Assembly: GCA_902788805.1 (NCBI GenBank)
Contig: CADALO010000003.1
Span: 62,001-126,000 of the forward strand
Reading direction: 5' to 3'
Length of the DNA stretch: 64,000 nucleotides
Origin: an uncultured Bacteroidota bacterium
Lineage (GTDB): Bacteria; Bacteroidota; Bacteroidia; Bacteroidales; P3
Shown here: one piece after another, positions 53,473 through 62,330 of the stretch
How positions within the stretch are numbered: the first letter of the stretch is position 1
Layout of the letters: each line of letters begins with the position of its first letter
Program-made: the position numbers and the translations under genes
Notes under the pieces: model-generated
Told to the model about the DNA's origin: nothing
The model's input: the letters and a program-made list of their open reading frames with translations, nothing else
Databases searched by the model: none

Positions 53473-54324
53473 TTAGTCGCACAGCACGTAAAGCTCTTCT
53501 CGCGGGTTGAGGAAGAGGATGGGAATGTGCGCTTTGTTGACTATGGTGCGTTCTTCCTGCACTCCGATGAAGAATTCAAGTCCGTCCTTCTCTTTGGTGG
53601 TGACGGCAATGAGCATCCCGTATCGGCTCTGGTCGGCATAGCGCAGGGCGTTGATGTCCAAGAAGGTTGATTTTGCGGGTATTATGTGTGGCGTGAAGGT
53701 GAGGTTGAGTCCACTGTAGAGCTTGTGCAGCTGCGTCATATTGGCGTACCATTTGCTGTGCAGGAACTGGTCTTTGTAGTCGTAGTAGAGTATGTGCATC
53801 GTGCTGCCGCAGAAACGCGGAAAGTAGCTGGACCATATCAGTTTGTCCTTGCTCTCTTTCTTGAAGTCGATGGCGGTCGCTACGTCCTGCATCTGGCTGG
53901 CGGCGCTCAGCGGCTCCTGGACGGTGAGGTAGGCTGTGCGGCACTGGGCAAAGTTCTTCAGCACCGACTTCTTGTGGAGCGCACTGCGGCGTCGAGCGTG
54001 GCGGTCGACCTGTGCCACTATCAGAACGGCGTTCATAAGGGTGGGCAATGCGTTGATGATGTCTATGGTCTTTCCCTTCAAGGCTGCGTAGCTGCAGTGG
54101 ATGTCGCTGTGCTGCGCCGCTGTCTGCGCCACAAGCTCTTGCAGCCGGGTTTCGGTCTCCGCCGTGGTCAGCGTGCTGTATTTGGGGTCGCAGATGTGTA
54201 GCAGAATCAGCCCTTTGCCAAGCTTCTGCGACATATAGACGGCATATGACAGCACCGCCTCGGGTTGACGGGTGTCTGCCAGATATGCAATGATGAACTG
54301 ATCTTTCTTCTCTTTCTCGGCCAT
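53473..54324 (-). CDS. Universal stress protein (UspA)-like
   Basis: 283 residues, two Usp-like halves. The first (about 8-140) has the Rossmann-like FIIAYLADTRQPEAVLSYAV (partly), ILLHICDP and NAVLIVAQVDRHARR segments; the second is more diverged. The ATP-loop G..G(9)G(S/T) is not clear, so it may belong to the non-nucleotide-binding type. Adjoins the T9SS protein on the same strand with 3 bases between. Role in stress survival is only inferred. Confidence 0.65.
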   Translation of the reverse strand: MAEKEKKDQFIIAYLADTRQPEAVLSYAVYMSQKLGKGLILLHICDPKYSTLTTAETETRLQELVAQTAAQHSDIHCSYAALKGKTIDIINALPTLMNAVLIVAQVDRHARRRSALHKKSVLKNFAQCRTAYLTVQEPLSAASQMQDVATAIDFKKESKDKLIWSSYFPRFCGSTMHILYYDYKDQFLHSKWYANMTQLHKLYSGLNLTFTPHIIPAKSTFLDINALRYADQSRYGMLIAVTTKEKDGLEFFIGVQEERTIVNKAHIPILFLNPREELYVLCD

Positions 54325-54327
54325 AAA

Positions 54328-57300
54328 TCAACGTATTAGGGTTACATCGCCTTTGAATTGTGCTTTCTGCCCGTCTGAGCATTTGATGCGGCAGTAGTAG
54401 ACATACACTCCCGGCATACACCAGTTGTTCTTGTACCTCCCGTCCCAGCAGGCGTTGATGTCGTCGCTCTCATATACCTTCTCGCCCCAGCGGGTGAAGA
54501 TGGCTATCTGGAACTCGTCGACCCATTCGCCACTGAAGCACAGCTGGTCGTTCCTGCCGTCGTCGTTGGGCGTGAAGGCGTTGGGTATGAATATGTTCGG
54601 CTTGCCGCAGTTGACGCTTATGCAGCCTACCCTCACCGAGTCGGTATAGCTGCAGCCTATCGAGTCGGTAAGGGTGACGACGAATGTGGTGCTGTCTGCC
54701 AGCACTGCCGTGGGGTTGTACGATGTGGGATTGTCTATCTGGTTGGAGGGCATCCACCAGCAGCTGCCACCGGCTATCGGGGTGACGTGAAGCCTTGTAG
54801 CGTGGCCGCTGAAGACTACGGTGTCGTCGGCCCACACTTCTATCGAGTCGAATGAGTGCTGCAGGCCAATGACGATGCTGTCTCTCACCTGACATCCGTA
54901 GTTGTCTGTCGCCACCACGATGGCTACACCTTCGCATAGCGCTTCGGCTACGGCCCCTTCTTCGCCCGAGCTCCACTGGTAGGTGTAGGGCGGATAGCCG
55001 CCGGTGGCTTCGGCCGTTGCGTGACCGCTGCAGGCGTCGATGCAGCTGTTCTGTGATTCTGTGATGGTTACGTCCATATCTACATTCTCGAGCACCTCGA
55101 TGCTGTCGAAGAACAGGCATCCGTTTAGGTCTGTTATCTGCAGGTGGTAGAGCCCCGGACAGAGGTCGCTGCGTGTAGCCGTCGTCGAACTGTCGTCGAG
55201 CCACAGCAGCGTATAGGTGGAGTTGCCGATGATGTTGACGCTGATAGCGCCAGTGCACGATTCAAGGCAGCGGACGTGTGTCACTGATGCTTCAATCGTG
55301 GGCGGCAGCGGATCGGCAATGCTGAACGGCGTGGTCACCAAGCAGCCGTTGCCGTCACGGAACGTCACCGAATAGTCGCCGGCGCAATACCCGCCGTTGC
55401 AGTCGGCGCTGCTCCAGCCGTTGCCCCAGTTGTACTGCAGCGGAGCGGCCGCTGAATCGGTCGCAACAAGGCACACATTACCGTCGCAACTCCCCGGACA
55501 CAGCGGACCCGTGATTCGCAAGCTGTCCACAACGCGGTAGAAATCAATGTATATACTGTCGTTCTTGTAGCAGCCCCTGAAATCCTCCACGTGGATATAC
55601 AACCACCTTGGGCCTGTGGGCCTGTAGCTGAAGAAGCCGGTATCCATATTCCTGTTCAGCGTGTCGCTCAGCTGTCGGTTGCTCGACCACTGGTATTGCA
55701 TCCTGTCTCCTGTGGCGTTAATGTCGAGTATTGTCGGCACCGAACACGACACCGTGTCGCCTATTATGGTGGCCTCGGTCTCGGTGGGCAGCACTATCTG
55801 TGTGGCCGTGTCGCTGCAGATGCCGTTGGAAATGACAAGCCGGTAAGTGCCTGGCTCGCTGATGAATGGGTTTGCTATAGTGCTGTCGCTCACTTCGCCT
55901 TCGATCCAGCGGTAGGTGCAGCCTCTTGCCGGACGAACGCCTATCTGTATCGGGGCGCTGGGGCAGGTCTCAAGGGTGTCGAGCATAAAGCTGTCCTGTC
56001 CCAATATCAGCATATCGTAGGCCACAGTGTCCGAGGTGCGGCAACCGTTTACCATATATGCCACAAGTCTCACGGTATAGCGTCCTGGGGTGGGGTAGAG
56101 GTGCTGCGGATTGGCCTGCGTCGAGGTGGTGCCGTCACCGAAATCCCACAGAAAAGACTCACCGCGACTGGTGTTGTGGAAGTTCACCGTCTGCGGGGCA
56201 CATCCTGTCGCTGGCGGAGTGAACTCGGCCACGGGGAATCCGTCGGTAAGGTTCAGCCTGAATATGGCGTTGTTGCAGTTGTTGCTGTTGTTGTGCTGGC
56301 CGTATGCCCCTGTTGTCACTGGAAATGCATCTCCACCGCTGCAGCTTGCACAGACCGACTGATAGACCGTGCCGAAGCGGTCGAAGCGGCTGGTGCCGCC
56401 ATCCACGTGGTCCTGGCCGCTGCGATAGCCGTCGCCCGACACGTGCAGTTCACCAAAGAAGGTGGCGTAGGTCAACAGATTGGCATCCATATCGATAGAC
56501 ATCAGGTAGAAATCCTGCCCGTCGGTCTGGATCTGGTAGGCGTCTGGAGTGACGGTCATTCCCGTGGTGCCTCGCGTATTCCAGTTGTATTGCACTCCGT
56601 TTAACGTCATTCCCAAAAAGTATCGACCCCAGCCGCTCAGATAAACCCGGTCGCAGATGTCCACCTCAAACGCCGTAGGCGATATGTTCGGACCGTTTGT
56701 GGTCACATCTCCCGTACCGAACACCGTGCCCCACACCAGCTGGTTCAGCCCTGGAGCGAAGCGTGCCAGCATCTGCCCGCTGCCAGGTACATTGTATCCG
56801 GCATTGTGTATCAGCGTGCTGCCTGCGGCTTTCGTCTGACCGAAGATGAAGATGTCGTCGGTCTTGCCGCAGCGCACAAAATAGCACTGGTCATATTGCG
56901 ACGAACCATAGTAGGTGCTCGCCATCAGCGTTTTGCCGTTATACGAAATCTTGGCAATGAAGCCGTCGGCCGACCCGCCGTTGTATTGCTGGCTATAGGC
57001 GTTACGTGTGGTTTGGAAGTTGACTGAGTTGGTGCCGCCGCACACCACCACATTGTAGTTGCGGTCGCAGTCAATCGAGTAGACCGCGTCGTCCTTGGTG
57101 CCGCCCAGATAGGTGCTCCACATCAGGTGCGACAGGTTGTAGTCGATTTTGAACACCACACCCTCCTGGCGCCCGCGGTTGTGATTCTGTATACACCGTT
57201 CGGTCACGGGGAAGTTGGTCGACATAGTGGTCGACCCTACATATATATTGTTCTGGTCGTCGGTAATAATCTCGCCTCTGGCGCCGTCGCCATAGTTGAA

Positions 57301-58611
57301 GTATAGCGAGTCGTTGCCCAGCATAACGACATCGTAATCAAATGAGTTTCGGTAGTTAAGGCCGTCGTTGCCGTCGCCGCCCACGTAGGTAGAGGCCTGC
57401 AACTCGGCGCCGTCGCTGCTCAGGCGACTTATGAATATGTCCGAACCGTGCGGGAAATTGAGATAGACACTGCCTTCATATTGCAATGCCGTTCCTCCGT
57501 TGAAGGTGGTGTCGTAGGCACCGTGGGTCACCGGAAAGTCGAGCGACCCCGTGGTGCCGAAAATCACCAGCTCGTCGAACGAGTTGACATACATACTGTG
57601 CGGCATATCGGCGTTGCTGCCGCCCAGATAGGTCGCAAAGATGCGATGCGTGCCGTTGGTGTCGAACTTGAAGATGCCGAGGTCGCAGTTGCCGTTGAAC
57701 GTGCCGTCGTAGGCCCCCAGCGTCACGGGGTAGCCCGTGCCGAAGACCACGCCCGAGGTGTAGGTGTTCTTCTCCGAGTCGAAGCATCCCGTAGTGCCCC
57801 AGTTGTCGGCGGTAGAGCCCGTGTAGGACGAGAAGTGCAGATAGGGGTCGATAATCAGCGGCATCGACTTGTCGTAGTCGCCCACTTCGATGCCTACGCG
57901 GTTGTCTTTCAGTGTGTAGCGTGCCACCACCTCGACAAGCTTGCCCTCCATTATCTGATATGCGTACGGGCGCAACTCGACGATGTCGGCCACCGACGTG
58001 GCCACAATCAGGTTACCTTCGCGCAGCTTCAGGCCGTCGACGCCCTCATAGCGCATCGCTATCAGTCCCGGGTCGGCTCCGGCAGCGACGATGAAATCAT
58101 ACTTCATAGCTCCCTCGGCGGCATAGACCTTCATATCAATGCCTTCATACAGAGAGCGGTACAGCACCTCGCCATAGACGCCCACGCCCGTGGCCCAGCG
58201 GCGCCGGTCACGGCCTATGTAATAGTTTTCATAGCCCTCCTCGCGGTTCAAACCCTCGACGGCCTCGGTCGCAGCGCCCTCGAAATGAAGTCTGTAGGAA
58301 TGCGAGCGGTAATGCTCGCCATCGTTCGAGCTCTTGCTCCCGTCGGCCTTTGGCCACGGATGCCTCTTGTTGGCGGCGTCAGCCTCCTCGACGACAATCG
58401 TGAAACAGTCGCGCTCCACAAAGAGTGTTGCCGAGCCCATCTGCGAACGGAACAGCACGCGGTCTTCCCACTGCCCCTTGTTTTCCGAGAACAAAATGCG
58501 CCTGCCTATCCCCAAAGTGTCGCGCACGTTGTGTGCCAACAAGGGACTGACAACCAGTAGTATGACTAAAAGAGCCAACACTCCGGCAATTCGATGGAGC
58601 CAATGTTTCAC
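54328..58611 (-). CDS. Large secreted T9SS type B protein with SBBP propeller and PKD domain
   Basis: 1,427 residues from GTG 58,609-58,611. Signal peptide KHWLHRIAGVLALLVILLVV. Then an N-terminal domain (about 30-270), SBBP-type beta-propeller repeats (about 270-800; MASTYYGSSQYDQCYFV, TYLGGSNADMPHSMYVNSFD), a PKD domain (FLWDFGDGTTSTQANPQHLY) and several SprB-like repeats rich in cysteine (YQWSSG, CSGHATAEATGGYPPYTY). The C-terminus (last 95 residues, FIPNAFTPNDDGRNDQLCF to FKGDVTLIR) is the gliding-motility type T9SS type B sorting domain. Exported to the cell surface or medium. The start is GTG, directly behind the promoter; ATG codons further upstream lie in a palindrome. Confidence 0.85.
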   Translation of the reverse strand: MKHWLHRIAGVLALLVILLVVSPLLAHNVRDTLGIGRRILFSENKGQWEDRVLFRSQMGSATLFVERDCFTIVVEEADAANKRHPWPKADGSKSSNDGEHYRSHSYRLHFEGAATEAVEGLNREEGYENYYIGRDRRRWATGVGVYGEVLYRSLYEGIDMKVYAAEGAMKYDFIVAAGADPGLIAMRYEGVDGLKLREGNLIVATSVADIVELRPYAYQIMEGKLVEVVARYTLKDNRVGIEVGDYDKSMPLIIDPYLHFSSYTGSTADNWGTTGCFDSEKNTYTSGVVFGTGYPVTLGAYDGTFNGNCDLGIFKFDTNGTHRIFATYLGGSNADMPHSMYVNSFDELVIFGTTGSLDFPVTHGAYDTTFNGGTALQYEGSVYLNFPHGSDIFISRLSSDGAELQASTYVGGDGNDGLNYRNSFDYDVVMLGNDSLYFNYGDGARGEIITDDQNNIYVGSTTMSTNFPVTERCIQNHNRGRQEGVVFKIDYNLSHLMWSTYLGGTKDDAVYSIDCDRNYNVVVCGGTNSVNFQTTRNAYSQQYNGGSADGFIAKISYNGKTLMASTYYGSSQYDQCYFVRCGKTDDIFIFGQTKAAGSTLIHNAGYNVPGSGQMLARFAPGLNQLVWGTVFGTGDVTTNGPNISPTAFEVDICDRVYLSGWGRYFLGMTLNGVQYNWNTRGTTGMTVTPDAYQIQTDGQDFYLMSIDMDANLLTYATFFGELHVSGDGYRSGQDHVDGGTSRFDRFGTVYQSVCASCSGGDAFPVTTGAYGQHNNSNNCNNAIFRLNLTDGFPVAEFTPPATGCAPQTVNFHNTSRGESFLWDFGDGTTSTQANPQHLYPTPGRYTVRLVAYMVNGCRTSDTVAYDMLILGQDSFMLDTLETCPSAPIQIGVRPARGCTYRWIEGEVSDSTIANPFISEPGTYRLVISNGICSDTATQIVLPTETEATIIGDTVSCSVPTILDINATGDRMQYQWSSNRQLSDTLNRNMDTGFFSYRPTGPRWLYIHVEDFRGCYKNDSIYIDFYRVVDSLRITGPLCPGSCDGNVCLVATDSAAAPLQYNWGNGWSSADCNGGYCAGDYSVTFRDGNGCLVTTPFSIADPLPPTIEASVTHVRCLESCTGAISVNIIGNSTYTLLWLDDSSTTATRSDLCPGLYHLQITDLNGCLFFDSIEVLENVDMDVTITESQNSCIDACSGHATAEATGGYPPYTYQWSSGEEGAVAEALCEGVAIVVATDNYGCQVRDSIVIGLQHSFDSIEVWADDTVVFSGHATRLHVTPIAGGSCWWMPSNQIDNPTSYNPTAVLADSTTFVVTLTDSIGCSYTDSVRVGCISVNCGKPNIFIPNAFTPNDDGRNDQLCFSGEWVDEFQIAIFTRWGEKVYESDDINACWDGRYKNNWCMPGVYVYYCRIKCSDGQKAQFKGDVTLIR

Positions 58612-58616
58612 GACTG

Positions 58617-58648
58617 CAAAGGTACAACTTTTTTCGCAATCGCACCAA
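58617..58648 (-). promoter_or_regulatory. Promoter of the T9SS type B gene
   Basis: Minus strand: TTG at 58646-58648, 21-base spacer, TACCTTTG at 58617-58624. It ends only 5 bases before the GTG start, so the mRNA would be nearly leaderless. Confidence 0.6.
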
Positions 58649-58706
58649 GCAATTTTCAACAAGAAAAACACGCGGTTTTCAGATTGTTGCAAATCAGCTA
58701 TTTGTA

Positions 58707-58811
58707 TAGACCAACACTGGTTGTTGTCCGCTTGTTGTCCGCTTGATGTCCGCTTGTTGTCCGCTTTTAAAGCGGACAACAAGCGGACATCAAGCGGACA
58801 ACAAGCGGACG
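58707..58811. repeat. 11-base-period palindromic repeat, copy 3
   Basis: ACCAACACTGGTTGTTGTCC then a perfect palindrome with 42-base arms, 58726-58767 and 58769-58810, centred on T58768. Each arm is four GTCCGCTTGTT/GTCCGCTTGAT units of 11 bases. It separates the divergent T9SS and dnaG genes. Sequence differs from copies 1 and 2 but period and flank are the same. Confidence 0.95.
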
Positions 58812-58833
58812 AAAAAATCGCTTTTTTTATATT

Positions 58834-58868
58834 TTTGTATTCCATTTGCGGATTATTTTGTAATTTTG
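58834..58868 (+). promoter_or_regulatory. Promoter of dnaG
   Basis: TAATTTTG at 58861-58868; TTTG at 58834-58837 (23-base spacer) is the nearest partner. The ATG is at 58878, so the transcript is nearly leaderless. Confidence 0.5.
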
Positions 58869-58877
58869 CAGTCCGAT

Positions 58878-60920
58878 ATGATAGACCAGGAAACCATACA
58901 ACGCATTATGGATGCGACTCGTATAGAGGAAGTCATCGGAGAGTTTGTGTCGATGAAACGTCGCGGAACAAACTTCGTTGGCTGTTGTCCGTTCCATAAT
59001 GAGAAGACGCCGTCGTTCTCGGTGTCGCCGGCCAAGGGCATCTACAAGTGCTTTGGTTGCGGCGAGAGCGGCAATGCCGTAGGTTTCCTGATGAAGCACG
59101 AGCACTACACCTATCCCGAGGCGTTGCGCTGGCTTGCAAAGAAGTACAATATCGCTGTCGTCGAAGAGGAGCTGACCGACGAGCAGAAGGAACGCAACAA
59201 CGAGCGCGATGCCCTGTTCCACGTGTCGGAGTTTGCGCAGAAGTATTTTGCCAGCCTGCTCTACGAGGACGAGATGGGCAGCGCCGTGGGTTTGGGCTAC
59301 TTCCACAGCCGCGGGCTCAGCGACAACGTCATCAAGGCCTTCGGCTTGGGCTACTGCCTCGACCAGTGGGACGCTTTCACCAAGTATGCGCGCAGCAACG
59401 GCTACAGCGACAATGTGTTGCAGAAGACGGGCCTCACTATATTCAAGGACGACGGCAAGCAGTACGACCGCTTCCGCGCCCGCGTGATGTTTCCCATCTA
59501 CAGCGTGTCGGGACGAGTGCTGGGCTTTTCGGGCCGCATCCTGTCGAAGGAGAAGCAGGCGGCCAAGTATGTAAACTCGCCCGACTCGGAGATTTTCAGC
59601 AAGAGCCACATACTCTACGGCCTCTACCAGGCCAAGAATGCCATAACACGGCAGGACAAGTGCTACCTTGTGGAGGGCAACATCGACGTTATATCGATGT
59701 TCCAGTCGGGAGTGGAGAACACGGTGGCCTCGTGCGGCACATCGCTCACCATCGAGCAGGTGCGCCTGATAAGGCGTTACACCAAGAACGTCACCGTGCT
59801 CTATGACGGCGACGCGGCGGGCATCAAGGCGGCGTTCAGGGCGGTCAATATGCTTTTTGAAGAGGGCCTGCACGTGCGCGTGGTGCTATTTCCCGACGGC
59901 GAGGACCCCGACAGCTATGCCCAGAAATACGGCTCGACCAAGCTGCAGGAGTATCTGAAAGAGAACGAGAGCAATTTCATCCTGTTCAAAACCAAGGTGC
60001 TGGCGCAGGATATCAAGGGCGACCCCATCCGCAAGGCCGAGGTGCTGGGCGACATAGTGCGCACCATTGCGCTGGTGCCCGACTTGATGGAACGCACGGA
60101 ATACGTGACGCAGTGCGCTTCGCTGCTGCACGTGCCGGAAGAGACGCTGCAGAGCGAACTGGCCAAGACCTTGAACCGTAAGCTGTATGAATCGCTCAAC
60201 CACAAGAGCGACCCTAACGACAAGGACTTGGCGGAAAGCGGAAAGGCTGGAACGGAGAACGGAGAACGGAAAACGGAAAGCGGAGAGGCAAGAACGGAGA
60301 GCGGAGAAGGAAGAACGGAGAGCGGAGAACGGAGGGTGGAGACTGTCGTTCCGTTTACGTTGAATCCGGCACAGACGCAGGAGCGCAAGATTATCAGCCT
60401 GCTGCTCAACGACGGGGGCGAATGGCTGGATTATGAAAACAAGGACGACGAGGGAAATCCTATTATAGAGAAATATACGGTGGCACAGGTCGTGGTGGGC
60501 GAACTGCTTGAGGACAACGTGACGTTCGAAGACCCGGTGTGCCAGCTGATTTTCAACGAGTATGCCAGACGCATCAACGACGGCGAATCGGTGGTGAATC
60601 CTCAGATATTCGTCACCAGCAGCGACGAGCGGGTGCGCGAAACGGCTGTCACGATGATGATGACCGACTATCACGTCAGCGACAAATGGAAGGACAAGCT
60701 GATTCACGTCCCGCTGCCGCAGGAACGGCTTCGGATGGACGTGGTGGAGTCGCTGATGACGCTGAAGCTTAAGAAACTTGATGCCAAAATCGACGACATC
60801 GACCGACAGTTTGCCTACCTCACGGACAATGACGAGAAACTGATGCTTATGGCAGAGAAAATGAGGCTCATCCAACTGCGGCAAAAAATCGGAGCCGCCC
60901 TGAACAGAGTTATAAGTTAA
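58878..60920 (+). CDS. dnaG: DNA primase
   Basis: 680 residues. CHC2 zinc-binding domain (1-100) with Cys37, His40 (CCPFHNEKTPSFSVSP), Cys58 and Cys61 (YKCFGCGESG); Toprim core (about 255-345) with VEGNIDVISM and VTVLYDGDAAGIKAA; a C-terminal domain for helicase binding. It makes RNA primers for replication. Residues about 452-488 are an insertion of seven-residue units (ESGKAGT, ENGERKT, ESGEART, ESGEGRT, ESGERRV) from the heptanucleotide repeat, placed in the linker before the helicase-binding domain. The ATG at 58878 is chosen because the conserved MIDQETIQRIMDATRIEEVI starts there; the upstream frame crosses the palindrome. Confidence 0.97.
   Translation: MIDQETIQRIMDATRIEEVIGEFVSMKRRGTNFVGCCPFHNEKTPSFSVSPAKGIYKCFGCGESGNAVGFLMKHEHYTYPEALRWLAKKYNIAVVEEELTDEQKERNNERDALFHVSEFAQKYFASLLYEDEMGSAVGLGYFHSRGLSDNVIKAFGLGYCLDQWDAFTKYARSNGYSDNVLQKTGLTIFKDDGKQYDRFRARVMFPIYSVSGRVLGFSGRILSKEKQAAKYVNSPDSEIFSKSHILYGLYQAKNAITRQDKCYLVEGNIDVISMFQSGVENTVASCGTSLTIEQVRLIRRYTKNVTVLYDGDAAGIKAAFRAVNMLFEEGLHVRVVLFPDGEDPDSYAQKYGSTKLQEYLKENESNFILFKTKVLAQDIKGDPIRKAEVLGDIVRTIALVPDLMERTEYVTQCASLLHVPEETLQSELAKTLNRKLYESLNHKSDPNDKDLAESGKAGTENGERKTESGEARTESGEGRTESGERRVETVVPFTLNPAQTQERKIISLLLNDGGEWLDYENKDDEGNPIIEKYTVAQVVVGELLEDNVTFEDPVCQLIFNEYARRINDGESVVNPQIFVTSSDERVRETAVTMMMTDYHVSDKWKDKLIHVPLPQERLRMDVVESLMTLKLKKLDAKIDDIDRQFAYLTDNDEKLMLMAEKMRLIQLRQKIGAALNRVIS
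60230..60343 (+). repeat. Heptanucleotide repeat inside dnaG
   Basis: About 16 units of GGAAAGC / GGAGAAC / GGAGAGC in frame; the longest in-gene array in the window. Confidence 0.85.
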
Positions 60921-60956
60921 GGCTTGTCGCTATTTCATCATTTACAAACTACGACA

Positions 60957-62216
60957 ATGGATATACAAAATATAAAGAATAGATACGACATCATAGGTAA
61001 CGACCCGAAGCTGATTCTGGCCATCAACAAGGCCATTCAGGTCGCTCCCACCGACTTGTCTATACTTGTGACCGGCGAAAGCGGCGTGGGCAAGGAGATT
61101 TTTGCCCGTATGATTCACGACAACAGCAGTCGCAAGCACAAGAAGCTGGTGTCGGTGAACTGCGGCGCTATCCCGGAAGGTACTATTGAAAGCGAACTTT
61201 TCGGCCACATAAAAGGCTCGTTTACAGGTGCCGACAAGGATAGGAAGGGCTACTTTGAGGAAGCCGACGGCGGCACGATATTCCTTGACGAGGTTGGCGA
61301 GCTGCCGCTGGCAATGCAGGTGAAACTGCTGCGTGTCCTCGAGAACGGCGAGATTATCCCTGTGGGCTCGTCGACAGCCCGTAAAATCAACGTCCGCGTG
61401 GTCGCCGCCACCAATGTCGACCTGCTGGCCGCTATCCGCAAGGGCCACTACCGCGAGGATTTGTACTACAGGTTGAACCAGATTTCGATAGCCATCCCTC
61501 CGCTGCGAGAGCGCAAGGAGGACATTGTGCTGCTGTTCCGCAAGTTTGCCTCGGATGTGGCTGAGAAGTACAAGATGCCGCTGCTGAAGCTGAGCGACGA
61601 CGGACGGCAGTATTTGATGGACTATCCCTGGTACGGCAACGTTCGCGAGCTGAAGAATGTCACTGAGCAGATTGCCGTGGTGGAGACGGAACGCTTGATT
61701 ACCCGCGACATACTGATGAACTATATCCACTATGTGCCCGACGAGAAGATGCCTGTGTTGTTCCAGCCCGAGGCGACGACCAATGCCATTTCGGACCGCG
61801 AACTGCTGCTCAAGGCTCTGTCGATGGGGCAGATGATTAACGAGATGCGGACCGAAATCAACAACTTGAAGCAGATAATCACTTCGATGGCGCGCCAGGG
61901 TGTGCAGATCAACGGTGGCATTGCCGACGAGCCGGCTTATATCGACGGGGAGAAGTATTATCAGCTTGACACTCAGCCGCACACGCACAGCGCTCCCTAT
62001 GCTATCCACCCTGCTCAACCTGCAGCCGAGGATGTGGAATTCCAGGATTCGGAGGTGGTTGAGAACGACGGTGTGGCTCTGTTCGAACGCGAGAAGGCTG
62101 CCATAGTGAGGGCTTTGGACCGCCATCGCGGTCGCCGCCGCCCGGCAGCAGCCGATCTTGGCATCTCGGAACGTACCCTTTACAGAAAAATTAAAGAATA
62201 CGGTATCGAATATTAA
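60957..62216 (+). CDS. Sigma-54-dependent transcriptional activator without receiver domain
   Basis: 419 residues. AAA+ domain with Walker A GESGVGKE (40-47), the sigma-54 contact loop GSFTGA (87-92), Walker B GGTIFLDEVGEL (105-116) and the arginine-rich REDLYYRL segment; a Fis-type helix-turn-helix at the C-terminus (RRPAAADLGISERTLYRKIK). No N-terminal receiver, GAF or PAS domain, so activity must be controlled otherwise. The ATG at 60957 is preferred as it directly precedes the conserved NRYDIIGND. It belongs to the RtcR/NtrC-like enhancer-binding proteins; in Bacteroidota the same type is often present next to lipoprotein genes. Targets unknown. Confidence 0.93.
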   Translation: MDIQNIKNRYDIIGNDPKLILAINKAIQVAPTDLSILVTGESGVGKEIFARMIHDNSSRKHKKLVSVNCGAIPEGTIESELFGHIKGSFTGADKDRKGYFEEADGGTIFLDEVGELPLAMQVKLLRVLENGEIIPVGSSTARKINVRVVAATNVDLLAAIRKGHYREDLYYRLNQISIAIPPLRERKEDIVLLFRKFASDVAEKYKMPLLKLSDDGRQYLMDYPWYGNVRELKNVTEQIAVVETERLITRDILMNYIHYVPDEKMPVLFQPEATTNAISDRELLLKALSMGQMINEMRTEINNLKQIITSMARQGVQINGGIADEPAYIDGEKYYQLDTQPHTHSAPYAIHPAQPAAEDVEFQDSEVVENDGVALFEREKAAIVRALDRHRGRRRPAAADLGISERTLYRKIKEYGIEY

Positions 62217-62330
62217 AGATTTTTTGTATTTTTGCAAATCGTTTGTACAAATGTGTGACACTTCAGACATTTGACATTGAGTGAGATATAATTGTTTTGG
62301 AACATTAATGCACTTTGGAAATCATAGGAT

